Shown here: piece by piece, positions 21,430 to 32,114 of the stretch | How positions within the stretch are numbered: position 1 is the stretch's first letter | Layout of the letters: the number at the start of each line of letters is the position of its first letter | Origin: Bisporella sp. PMI_857 | Taxonomy: Eukaryota; Ascomycota; Leotiomycetes; Helotiales; Helotiaceae | Reading direction: 5' to 3' | NCBI GenBank assembly: GCA_021307315.1 | Contig: JAJSPD010000022.1 | Coordinates: 124,001-188,000 of the forward strand | Length of the DNA stretch: 64,000 nt | The notes under the pieces: model-generated | Databases searched by the model: none | What the model was told of the DNA's origin: nothing | The model's input: only the letters and a program-made list of their open reading frames with translations | Program-made: the position numbers and the translations under genes

Positions 21430-23590
21430 ATGGCAGAAATTCTCGGCGTGGTCGCAAGTGGCATTACCGTGGTTGGAGTTGCAGGCAAAGTTGGTGATCG
21501 CTTCATCGCGCTAAAACGGCTGTTGAACGAGATCCACAATGTGCCAGAAGTGATCGCATCATTAATGCGAGATATCGAAATTCTCGAGCCATTGCTTACC
21601 GAAATGAAGAAAGATTTCGACGACACAATTGCAACTGGTACGGCTTCTAGTACTGCTCGAACCGCTTTATCGTACTGCCGAAAAGCAATGGTGGATCTGG
21701 ACACTATGCTCGAAGATCTGTCTGTCAACCTTAAATCGTCACGCAAGCTGAGAAGAGGGAAAGCGAAAATGAAAGTTGTGCTTGGAAAGGATATCCTGGA
21801 TCGATGCAAGGACCGTCTTTATGCGGCGATGCGTTTTCTTGATGTGGCACGAGGACTATTTTTGCCGGAACTTGTTGTGCGGCGTATTCGGCTAGAAAAT
21901 ACAATAATTCAATGCCAGCTTGAAATGCCAGGCCTAGAGCCAACTGAACAGGAGGAGCAGACAACCGCAAACATTGTACATTTACAATCTATAACAAGAA
22001 CCACGGTTGCACGATCTAAAACAACTAATTCTGCCTGTTGGGGTTTTGGTGCTTTTGGAAAACTTACTTGGAAATACACACAGTATAATACGGAGTTCAA
22101 TGAAACGAATTTCAGTAAGAATCCCTAATTAGTTTTTTCTTTTCATAGTTTATAATATATGTCAGATCTCAATGCCCGATTGCAGTTTTTCCAAGCGTTT
22201 GTTCGGAAAGCCTGGGACATTCAAGTGTCAAAAGCAACTTCCGGTTGGAATTTCAACTTTAAACCGTATAACATTGTATCTGAGGACTCGCTCGTTATTA
22301 AATACGCAAATGAAGGCAATATTAACGGAATCCGCGAGCTTTTTAATAATAAGCAAGCTTCAATTTATGATTATGACACTTACGATCGTAGCTTACTTCG
22401 GGTATATAAGTTTCTTTTTCGTCAGATTATGAATATTGCTGACAATTTGCATTACGTAGTTGGCTGCACTTGAAGGGAAAGTAAAGCTTATGAAGTTCCT
22501 GATTACGTGGGGACTAGACATCAACGAAGAGGCTGGTTTCGTATTTCAAACTCCTTTTCATTGTCTTATCAGTTCTATGCGCTACTTACCCGACTTTAAA
22601 AGTGTGCTAGACTTTCTAATCTTAAATAATGCTTTTGATTCTGACGGATCATTCTTTGCTTCCATGGTCCGTGATCGACCTTTTTTTACGCACTTTGGGC
22701 GATTTGCTATCTCGAGCCCCGAAATATTCAAAGAACTTCAGCCATTGTTGTGGCCTCGCTACTACGAGCTCACTATAATTGACCGTTTAAAGTACTTTGG
22801 TTTCGAACACTGTGGCCATTTTAAAAGGAGTCCCCCAAAGGCACAAACCCTTTGCTACATTCTTCGTGAGGATGGAGTGATCCAAGAGAAAGATGTAATC
22901 GAGTTGCAACAGCAGGGGATTAACATACTGAATCTTGCTGTTTATTGCCGATCCTGCTGTAAAAGTTATAGTGATGGGGATCGCTATGGATGGGAGGAGC
23001 TTTGCCGCAAACTGATCCCAATGACTACGGACCTTAGTTACAATCAAGCATCTATGCAACTTTTACCTCAGGATTCGATCGAACTTCCTTCAGGCACACC
23101 CTTATTCCTTGCTATATCAGGAAAGGGTTGGCCATATCTCTGTGTAGCCAGGCTCACATGGTCAATAAGGAAGTACGTGAAGGCTTGGCTGGAAGATTTA
23201 CATGCCTGCGGCGTAGATCTACAGAAGTACGGATATACAGAAAAAAATAGATTCTCGGCCAATGGATGGTTTGGAAACACATGGTTTGGAAACAGACTGT
23301 TTATAACCAGGGGGCTCGGTAAAACGTGGTATGGGGCATTTCAGGGTGCTTATGATTGGGATAAGTATGGCGATGTCAAAGTAAAATTGATCAACTTTGA
23401 CGTGGGATCGAGACCCGAAGATTGGGTATTTCATTGGGATATGGACGCCGAGAGATACGCGGGCCAATTTTGGGACTTGATTGAGAACCCCCCGTCACGA
23501 GTTCCAGGTTCCTGGGTTGACGATGATGAGTCTTTCTATTATTCCTCCATAGATGAGTATGACAGCGACGATGAGCTGGAATCTGAATGA
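21430..23590 (+). CDS. STAND-type fungal N-terminal domain plus ankyrin-like protein, three exons
   Basis: Exons 21430-22114, 22166-22401 and 22460-23590 join to 683 residues. The start, MAEILGVVASGITVVGVAGK, is the helical fungal N-terminal domain found on STAND/NLR-like proteins (PF17111 type). The middle has ankyrin-like segments (YDRSLLRLAALEGKVKLMKF). The C-terminal part has a conserved-looking block ending RPEDWVFHWD, PSRVPGSWVDDDE and an acidic tail. There is no NACHT/NB-ARC P-loop, so this is an adaptor- or decoy-like architecture rather than a full NLR. The first intron (51 bp) is needed to skip two in-frame stops. Role in self/non-self signalling is inferred from the family. Confidence 0.82.
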
Positions 23591-23699
23591 CTTATGATGC
23601 TTTAAACGCATCTTATTTAACTCAATCACTCATATCAAAGCGCCGTCACAATTCTTCGATCGTTTTATATCTCTGCACTACCTTTTCTAAATCTAGATA

Positions 23700-24140
23700 C
23701 TACTCTTTTTTCCGGTACGCCTTATACATTCTCGCTATGTTATGCGCTATTAATGCCAGTTCATTTAATTCGTCCTTCCCCGAGACAATGGTTTCTACAG
23801 TTCTTATTGTAATATTAAAAAGCTTAATTTTGGTCTCAGGGCTGCCTATGTTAAGACTATATAATGCGGCTGTAAGCTTTAAATGGTCTTTTTCTCCAAC
23901 AATCCACCAGTCCGTTTAAGGATGTCCTGGTACCGTTTTGCCGCTACGATACGAAATCAAACCTATAGGGTTGGATGGCACAACAGTGCTTTGAATCTTG
24001 GCTTGGCTTGGCACACTATTTTGGGCTCCCTTGCAATGACTTTGTCGATTGCTGCTCGATTCATGATATCCATTTCGGAATACTCAATCGCTATGAGGCT
24101 ATCGAAACTCTTGAAATCACCCAGTACTGCCACTTCCAGT
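23700..24140 (-). pseudogene. Unidentified decayed coding sequence
   Basis: Coding-like minus-strand text is readable in two frames: EVAVLGDFKSFDSLIAIEYS and MDIMNRAAIDKVIAREPK, then after two close stops FRIVAAKRYQDILKRTGG, a frameshift, and LKLTAALYSLNIGSPETK followed by ETIVSGKDELNELALIA up to a TAG at 23700. The composition is protein-like, but I recognise no family. Confidence 0.4.
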
Positions 24141-24429
24141 CAGCTAACCTATAGCCGTTTATTCGTTACTCGGAGAACATACTATAGTTGAAGAATTCCC
24201 GCGAATGCGCGATCTTAATACTAATCACATTTTCACTAACCTTCTTATCCAAGAAATATCTAGCGTTCTTACTTTCCGTCCGTCTATTATTACTAAACGG
24301 TGCTTCCCAGGAACTATTCACGACTCATCCAGTCCGTCCACTCCTACCCCATACTCTCCGGAGGCCAGGTAACTGTGATTATATCTGTACTCAATTCAAC
24401 AGGTTTAATGAAATATCCAAAAAGTAATT

Positions 24430-26045
24430 GAGGTACCACTCCACTTGTAGAAACGCCGCGTAAGATGCTCGTAGGGCAAATAATACTAGGTTATATGCTG
24501 TCTTTAAGCCGCCCATTTGCTGTGCAGCTTGCGAAGCTCCTGATTCGATAGCGCTACCGAAGAAAATATTAGCCGAAGTATACTTCTAACTTAATGCAGG
24601 AACCATAAGCCCTATTATTAACTGCGCTAGTCTCCATGTGCGAAATCGTAAGTTGGCTTGTATGCAGTGTGAAAGGTTAGAGGCGGATAAACGTACCGGT
24701 TACTAAGGACGCTCCATTATCGGACTCTTCAAGCGAACGCATCGACATAAAATCTGCTAGGGGAATAAGTACGACAGTAACCAGAGTAGGAAAAGCGGAA
24801 ACAGCTTCGTGAAATGCTACTAGTAGAGAAAACAGGTACAAAAGAGTAAGAGCAGAGCCAGACCAAAGCACCAACGCAGTCGTAGCAACTGACGTACTTG
24901 GCCAATCGCCATCGTCCGATATGGAACCAGCCAGGCTGCCGGGTAATAGCAGGACTTCTTCAGTAGGTTCGTGAACGGGAGATCTTTCCTGTCGCTGTAA
25001 GCGTGCTTTAAGTGCACGTCGTGACCAGAGAAGGGAAGCTTGAATATAATCCAGCCTAACCAATAATGGTGTCCTCAAGGATTAGTCCTATTCCAACCCA
25101 AAGGATCCACCCACGCGAACCATTATCAAAACCAAATACAGGGCCGTTAGCCCACCCTTTATGCTTGGCCACTGGAGAGAGAATGCCCCACCCTATAATG
25201 GCCCCAAGGAGAATGGAAACGTTGATAGTTGGGCCGGTGATGATACCATAGCCAATATAAGCTGGGGACAAGTCAAATGCCCATAGCCAGTCTTTGGCAG
25301 CAGTGAGGCCGAATATGGGCACTCGCCTTAGGACTGGTAGGAGTAGGAAAGGAGACTCTGCCAATGTGTCGGCACCGATGTTCGTCAGAAAGCGAGAGCT
25401 TTCGTAGCTTACAAACAACGCAGATCCAGCAAACGAATATAATAGGACGGTGATAGAGGCTCCATTTCCATCTTGGGCAAGTACCTGATCTGAATTGTCT
25501 GACAAGAATTCTGGATCAGTGCCTACTTCGTTTCTGGTGTCTGCCTTTTCTCCTGGCAGTTGACCCACGCCAAGCCTCGTAAATTCGAGATTCGGGTCTA
25601 TTTCCCAGGGATGTGGCGTAGAAAGGTTAGTCCGTGACAGTTTTGCTGGGCGATAATATCCTAGTTCCTGAACAGGACGCCGATTAAAGCCCCTGTAGCC
25701 GTGGCAGATAGATAGTGTAGCCGCTCGCGTAGAATAAAAAGATTTCTGAAAAGGGCGCACAATCCCCTGTCCACACGTCGCAATAGACCAGAGAAGGAGT
25801 TGAGCGAAACTGAATCGCGTTGGGCCGTTCTTTTCTTCAGTAGCAAGAAACTCCAAAGCGGGGATAAATGAAGTGAATCCTGACGTGAAAGGGGCCAGAC
25901 CTATCGCTACAGCAATTATTTCGATAAGAGTGGTCTCTATAGGGGACAAAGGTCTGGAGAGACGAGGTTGGATCCCTCTAAAGAAGGCAATTCTGAAATT
26001 AAGACCCAAATATGATACCATTGCAGGTTTTTTTTTAAGCCACAA
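24430..26045 (-). pseudogene. OPT-family oligopeptide transporter, disrupted
   Basis: The first 70 residues read as an OPT transporter (IAVAIGLAPFTSGFTSFIPA, then RFSFAQLLLWSIATCG). The frame then shifts: ERLHYLSATATGALIGVLF lies in another frame (25661-25846). The original frame resumes with GYGIITGPTINVSILLGAII and GWGILSP. Further on come LADFMSMRSLEESDNGAS, then in another frame LIIGLMVPALS-stop and GSAIESGASQAAQQMGGLKT. These are in correct family order, so a full transporter gene once lay here. Frameshifts and stops make it a pseudogene, although one break could be an intron (25060 region). Intact members carry peptides or siderophore-like compounds across membranes. Confidence 0.7.
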
Positions 26046-26689
26046 ATGCCTTCAGAGCTTTCTACTGGCGTTCTGCTGTTTACCTATTCAGAAAAAATAA
26101 GTAAATTTGCCCCATTGGAATGTCGTTGTGCCCCTTTTCTGTGTCCATGAAAGACTTGCAGTGAACGCTAGAACAAAAATGGACCTATATGGTTCTGAGC
26201 TGGGAGTTGAGTATGGAGTCAGCTTAAAGAGGTTAAACTCGAATTGACACTTTAACAGTTTCATCATTATACCTGGACTCTGGAATGAAAACTCGCCTGC
26301 TCGAATGAGAGGCAGCTGCTCCTGGGCCTAACCGCTTGCAGCTTCCACGACAAGTGATACCCGTGTGTGTTTTTTTCAGTTATCAACTGGATATGGATGA
26401 ATCGTCCCTCTGGAATCAACTATTCGGTCAAAGTTATGCTTTAATTTCGGGCCTGAACGAGAGTCGCGCACTTCTAGTGTAAAAGCTGATATAAAGCAAA
26501 TTCATTATTTAATCTAAGCGCTAGAATAGTGTCATTTAAGACCCCTTCTTTTTATTTGCCATGGTTTTGGTGGTCTCGTTTTAGAAAAGGTCAGAATCAA
26601 GTAAATTTTCCAGAACTCCCTTTTAACCGTTTCCAGCTGTACTGAGAAAACCAGGCTTTAACGCTCGGGGTACCATCTCGGCAAGCCTA
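26046..26689. other. Intergenic, AT-rich
   Basis: No coding or repeat signal recognised between two relics transcribed divergently. Confidence 0.4.
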
Positions 26690-28560
26690 CCAAGATGCCA
26701 CATTTGCAACCACATTTCTCAGTAGTCCTCATCTACTTACCGTTTCAGCGGAAAGTTGGGACACGGTAAAGCTGCTTATGAAGGCTAGCAGGAAAGATAT
26801 TTCTAAGTAAAATAGAAGTGACTACAAAATGGATAGTATTATTTCAACGTGTCGACCATTTGGAGAACTTCAGTTCACTATCCCTATTTTGCCCGTTTAC
26901 GAAAGGAAAGAAACGAGTTCCAAGAAGGTATTTTTAAGCCCATTCGACTGGAGAATAAGCCTACTAAAATAGTAAGTCAATCTTTTAACTTTGGTATGTC
27001 CTAAAGTCGATTGCAAAAACTTGTTTCCTGAGACATAGTCTATCTCAACACTCAAAGAGAATCTATACTCGAAGTTGACAAAACCCGCCTAGACCTTATT
27101 GACATTGCAGAAGATAATCCTTTCTATACTCGGTTGATTGAGTTCTTTTCAATGTTCGCCCGCTATGCACCTAAGAATGTGCAATACTCTTTCGCCAAGT
27201 TCCATACAACGAAATCAGAAACTAAACTTGAAAGCAAGGAGCAGTCTCGGCTTCTTCTCAGCGGCCTTTTCCTACACTCCCGTAACAAACCCAAATGCCC
27301 TTGAATCAAGATCGAGCGAACTTGCTCTATCGAATGAATACACACCTAAGTCTGGATCAAGTAAAGTTGCAACACAAAGTCATGGTCCACCGCCACAAGA
27401 AGTTGTGCAAAACCTCAATATACCGCCTACCGAAAGCATTATATCGCCCTTTTTACATACCGGCGCTATTACCAGAAACCTAAAATTCTTTGGACAGACC
27501 GACGTGCTTAATGAAATCGACTACGCTTTTGGCCTGAACTATCGGCCTTAGTCTGACGAGCTACAAACTTTAAGCCTACCAAAATTCGGTCAGGATTGTG
27601 ACTCGGACACCAAAGACTTACATTCTATGTAGCATGGCAGGCATTGGTAAGACAGAGATTGCTAGCGAGTATCTATATACGCGTCGAAGCAGCTTCAACG
27701 CTGTCATTTGGATCTATGTTGATACCACAAGAAAATTGAGCGCTAAGTTCGTTATACTCACTAAGGAATTAATGAAAGATGAAGCCTCCGACAGCGTAGA
27801 CGAAGTGTCCGCCCGGGAAGTTATAAAAGCATAGTTGGCAGCCTCAGTTGGCTATCGCAAAGAAAATGCGAGATCTGTGAAAGTGGAGGCAACTTGGCTC
27901 ATGGCCTTCGGCAACGCTGATGACCCTGATGTCTTGTATGATTGGCTTCCTAGCTAAAGCCCTGGCTGTATTCTTGTCACTGGAAAATACCCGTACGTCG
28001 AAGAAGGTGCATACCGCCTTGACCACTGTCCTGATCTTGAGCCCTTTTTACCAGAAGAAGAGGGAGACATGATTCGAAAGCTGTTGGGACGCGAGAAAGA
28101 GGCAGACGCTGTGAAGGCAAGTATTCGCATTTCCAAGGCGTTAAAGAGACTTCCTCTTGCGGTCTTCCAGATGAGTACTATCATCCGCCAAAATTATCTG
28201 ACATTTAAAGACTTCAAAGATTGGTACAGTGAGGATGCAAAAGAACTCCACTACTTACGAGCCATTGGGATGCTATTGGGACGGCTTGGGCTATCGAGCA
28301 ACTCAGTGATTCTGCTCTTGCTCTTCTGAACGTGCTTTCTGTGCTTGATCCAGACAGAATACCCGAAGAATTGCTTATGAATGGAGCCAACTAAATCGAG
28401 CTGACTAACTACCCAGTTCGAAAGCATAAATATTTTAAAGCACGCGTGGAACTTATTCATGCATCTCTAGTCACAAGAAATATGGCCACGAACGAATTAC
28501 GTATACATCGCCTTGTCCAAGATGTCGTTAGACAGAAGATGGCATAGAGCAGGATCCGCG
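26690..28560 (+). pseudogene. Esterase-like plus NB-ARC STAND (NLR-like) protein, decayed
   Basis: Pieces in three frames give an order typical of fungal STAND proteins. First comes an esterase-like part (TTFLSSPHLLTVSAESWD, DSIISTCRPFGELQFTIPIL), then SILEVDKTRLDLIDIAEDN. Next is the NB-ARC: Walker A as SMAGIGKTEIASEY (27630-27670), a Walker B region WLMAFGNADDPDVLYDW, SPGCILVTGK, RLPLAVFQMSTIIRQ and LNVLSVLDPDRIPEELLM. Stops interrupt each block, several explained by C-to-T change. Intact proteins sense non-self and trigger cell death. No repeat sensor domain is readable downstream. Confidence 0.72.
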
Positions 28561-28639
28561 CTGTCTATGCAAGTGTTACGATTTTGCTATCCGTCGTGTG
28601 GCCGTATGGTTCTAGGCTACGGCTCTATGGAGTTGGGGT

Positions 28640-28885
28640 GGGAACGGGGTCCCACAATCCCCCGTGATCTAGTGGATCACGTGACAACTATTTACATGCA
28701 TTCCTGTCAGGAATCGGCTTACGTAGGCTAAGGAGCTAGAATATCTCTGTGGCTCAGAACCGTAGGTAATATCATCATCCGTAGCGCTCCTACAAGCCTG
28801 TATTCTATCGCTGTGATACCTTCACATATCCTCCAATTGATTCCTCACCTGATAGATCCTATTTCTGACAATTCCGACAATTCCT
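28640..28885. repeat. Dispersed repeat, copy 2
   Basis: Inverted relative of 16825-16995. Its left part (CCCACAATCC, GATCTAGTGGATCACGTGAC, TTTACATGCATTCCTG) also matches 20830-20892, and weakly 41805-41860. No coding. Probably an old non-autonomous transposon. Confidence 0.6.
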
Positions 28886-28969
28886 GTTTCGATGTCCGCT
28901 GTGGGGTGGAAAAATGGCCCGAGCTCAATGACCCCTCAACCATCAATCAACCCTGCACGCACATGTATC

Positions 28970-29045
28970 GTTATGGTTAACCCGAAAGGGGAAAGGTGCA
29001 TTGGATAAGTGCGTGGTCAAAGTGTAAATTCTAGCCGTTTCACCG
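28970..29045 (+). repeat. Inverted repeat flanking the bZIP gene, left copy
   Basis: Begins GTTATGGTTAACCCGAAAGG and ends CTAGCCGTTTCACCG. The reverse complement of 30477-30552 matches it over about 76 bp with a dozen differences. It sits 70 bp before the bZIP start codon. Confidence 0.8.
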
Positions 29046-29115
29046 TTTCATATGATCCTCATCATGCACTCACTTGAACCTTCGCCTTCGGAGATTTGAC
29101 ATAACGAGAAGCACA

Positions 29116-30222
29116 ATGTCATCCCAACAAATCTCTGTTCCGCATGGCCCGGACCGTCAGCGAATTCTCAATGTGCTCGCCCAGCGGAGATACCGTAAAG
29201 AATCCATGCATATCACTTACCATCTCGTACTCACTCTGTTTAGGTCAGCGTAAGCGGGAGCGGTTGCAGTCTCTGGAAACGAGACTTGACGCCAGACTGG
29301 GCGGTACGAACACAATGTATGCTTCCGGTGGGGAGATACAGCTTCAGCACCCAATGCAGCCTCCGCTTCTGAGGCCAGGCAACCCTGGCACGCCTAATGA
29401 CACTCTCTATGATCCGTATCCAGATTTTACGATTGGAGCTTCTAACGCGTCCCGCACGTGCCTTGCGCCGTATGAGTCGGCGTGTAACACATCAGAAAGT
29501 TCGTCATCATATGTGACGGATCAGTTCGGAATCAACACCTTTCTGCCTTATGGTATGCCCTGGCAATTCTAAAGTCACACCTCCTGCTGTAGTTGTGCTT
29601 ACTGGATTGGTCTATAGGCAGTACTTCTCAAAGCGTTACGTCAACGTCTGATTCCCAATTATCAGCAGAACTTCAAGATCTTGAAACTTCCCAGTTCACA
29701 TTCCCATCGGAGCATGCAATTGATATTCCAACTCTCAAAACTATGGAGGTCTCACTTCGGATTGCACACATGCTTGGACTTGCGGACGAGTTGTTAGACC
29801 TCACTATAAGCCGGGTCCTAGACGTGTCAAAAATTTCAGTCCCCTTGGGAGACTTACCCGAAAACTTACGTCCAACGGAAGCACAGCTTTTATTGCCACA
29901 CTCTCCAGTAATAGACGTTCTTCCTTGGCCATCGGTACGGACAAAACTTATTTGTCTTTTCAGTCAGCCAGACCAGCTTAGACCGCCAATCGCGAGAGGC
30001 TCCATGGCTATTATGCGGCTAATGCATGGTCTTGATGACGAGTCGGAGGGACTTCGCGTTACGTTTGATATAAATGGACATGGGTATGATGAAAAGAGCT
30101 GGGAAATCGGACAGGCCATCCTCAAAGACTGGTGGTGGGCGCTGGATCCTGAGATCGTCTCTAACTCAAACCGACTAAGGTACAGAAGAGGGGCCCCCAA
30201 ATTGCAACTTTCAATACCATAA
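29116..30222 (+). CDS. bZIP transcription factor with DUF3425 domain, three exons
   Basis: Exons 29116-29194, 29244-29552 and 29618-30222 join to 330 residues. The basic region is split by the first intron: LNVLAQRRYR then QRKRERLQSLETRL, the N-x7-R-type core of fungal AP-1/DUF3425 regulators. A polar linker follows. The C-terminal DUF3425 block includes LPWPSVRTKLICLFSQP and DWWWALDPEIVSNSNRLRYR. The protein would act in the nucleus as a DNA-binding regulator. Both flanks carry a 76-bp inverted repeat, one of which lies in its promoter. Intact. Confidence 0.9.
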
Positions 30223-30476
30223 CATGAACACCGGTAGTGAAACCATCATAACCGGTGCTATTTGTTTATGGCGTTATTGGTGGAGATACCGGTTTATTGG
30301 AAGGGGAGTTGAAAGGTTAGGTCTTGAGGCAAGGGAGTGTAGAACGGCTGAAAACCTTACATGAGTTGTCAAACTTTAATCCACAATCCAATCTTTTCCT
30401 TCTTCATCAACAGCTTGCACGACAGATTGCACGATGCCACTCCTTCTCGTTAGCTTTGATCTATGGTGTATTAAGG

Positions 30477-30552
30477 CAGTGAAACGGCTAGAATTTAAAC
30501 TTTGACTACGCACCAATTAAATACGCCTTTCCCCTTTCGGGTTAACCATAAC
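30477..30552 (-). repeat. Inverted repeat flanking the bZIP gene, right copy
   Basis: Reverse complement of the left copy at 28970. It lies 255 bp after the bZIP stop and 215 bp before the next start codon. Its core TTTCCCCTTTCGGG occurs a third time at 33468-33481. Confidence 0.8.
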
Positions 30553-30766
30553 GTTATGGTGGCGGCTTGGCCATGCTTGGCGATGAGCCTTGGCATAAAT
30601 GCCTAAATGCACCATATTGAGGGCTATCTCAGGCACAGTCTTCTAAGAGGATAATCTATAAAGGCGAGTTAGTGAGATCAGAATATTTCTATCATCGCAA
30701 CTTCTTGTGTGCTTTGGAGTCACTGCCTAAACATCTTGTGCGCGCCGGCTCATCATCAACAAAAAG

Positions 30767-31255
30767 ATGTCACCTACCGCATCTTCCCTCCGAGGAGTCG
30801 ATCCCTCTGCTCCAGGCAACATCATCCGCGTCGCCCTTGCCTTCGAGTCCCTTGTCACAGTTGGTATTGGTACCTATTACATGTTCTTTCCACGCCACTA
30901 TTTGCTCCACACAATGGGAGCTGCTGCTGCTCAAGTCACGACAACAGCACTACAATCTACTCAGCAATTTGGTGCTGTGACCGCCCTCGTCGGTGCCGCC
31001 GTTGCCCTTTTTATACCCAACACCAAGAATGCGATTGAATCCCGTCAGATACTATATTTCGTCATACTGGTCTTTGAGCTTTTGTATGTTCCACTACTAG
31101 TATGGCAAGCGTTCATGATGGAGGGCGGCATGCTAAGAGAATCGTTGTTGGCTGGAGCGGGACAGTTTGTGCCTTTCGTGGTATGGAGAATTTTTACACT
31201 TGGTTGGAAGCCCGAGTGGTTTGGACGATATCAGGAGGGGAGGAAGATGGAGTAG
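30767..31255 (+). CDS. Small membrane protein with four predicted helices
   Basis: A single-exon gene of 162 residues. Hydrophobic segments lie near residues 21-40 (ALAFESLVTVGIGTYYMFF), 66-85 (FGAVTALVGAAVALFI), 97-116 (YFVILVFELLYVPLLVW) and 127-146. The C-terminus is charged (PEWFGRYQEGRKME). I do not recognise the family; similar small four-TM proteins are common near fungal metabolic genes. The start has a good fungal context (aaagATGtca, just before it). The upstream inverted repeat at 30477 is in its promoter. Confidence 0.75.
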   Translation: MSPTASSLRGVDPSAPGNIIRVALAFESLVTVGIGTYYMFFPRHYLLHTMGAAAAQVTTTALQSTQQFGAVTALVGAAVALFIPNTKNAIESRQILYFVILVFELLYVPLLVWQAFMMEGGMLRESLLAGAGQFVPFVVWRIFTLGWKPEWFGRYQEGRKME

Positions 31256-32114
31256 GATGGCAATGGTTCTCGTATACTGCTGAGGAGGGAACGAGCCATG
31301 GTGTTGCTGTTGCCGACGAAAGAACGGAGGGAAAGGTTGGACTCGCCACCTGTCAGAGGAGCGAGTATATTTGGGAACTACCCTCAGGACTGTAGTACAC
31401 TGTGGAATTCGGTGGAGGTGTGCTCTTTCTACTAGCCGGCGCGTTAACTATAAAGACTTTAGGAGCTCTTGCTTTCCCTAGTTAACATTTAGTCCTGTCG
31501 ACAGATAGCAGCACCATATAAGTAAGAGCGCGTTTGACAGGACCCTTAGCCAATTGCCATTGATTAGTTAATTATACAAATGATGTAACTTTCAACCGCG
31601 TTCTAACGAAACCAAGATCGACGTAGCATGCCGCTCGGGGAAAATGAGAATAGCGGGTTAAGTGGCTTTCCCAAGCTGCCCTGTTAAAGGTCGGCCTGCT
31701 CACCGAAGCATTGAGTGCGCGCACACACCACGATGCTCGTAAGGTCCAACACTGTCGTCTTGCTGTCGCCACCAAGGCCCTCGTCTTCAGCGGCGACAGC
31801 GACGCGTGCTACAACGATGTCTACGTCCTCAATGCCACAGAGTCGTCAGGGCCCGAGACTGATGGGGGTTGTGCGGTGGCCCCACGATCTGGCAATTGGG
31901 AGCGTTCATAACAAGGGCACAGGCTAGCATAACTTCTGTTCTTGCCACGACAACGCCGAGAGATCAGTCTGTTGACCTGGACGTGAAGTGATCGCGCTAC
32001 AAATAAATCATAAGAGTATCACGAATTGTATGGCTCCGTGATTCATAGGGATATATTCATTAAAGGAAATCACGAGTTTTACTGTATACTGAGGGCCAGG
32101 CCCTTCTTGGTTCC
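31256..32114. other. Intergenic, nothing recognised
   Basis: Between convergent genes; short overlapping frames at 31711-31927 do not look coding. Confidence 0.45.

Noticed and set aside
11830..24370. Shared 20-bp text ACCCCATACTCTC-GGCCA at about 11835 and 24347
   Set aside because: Similarity does not extend into the flanks, so probably chance.
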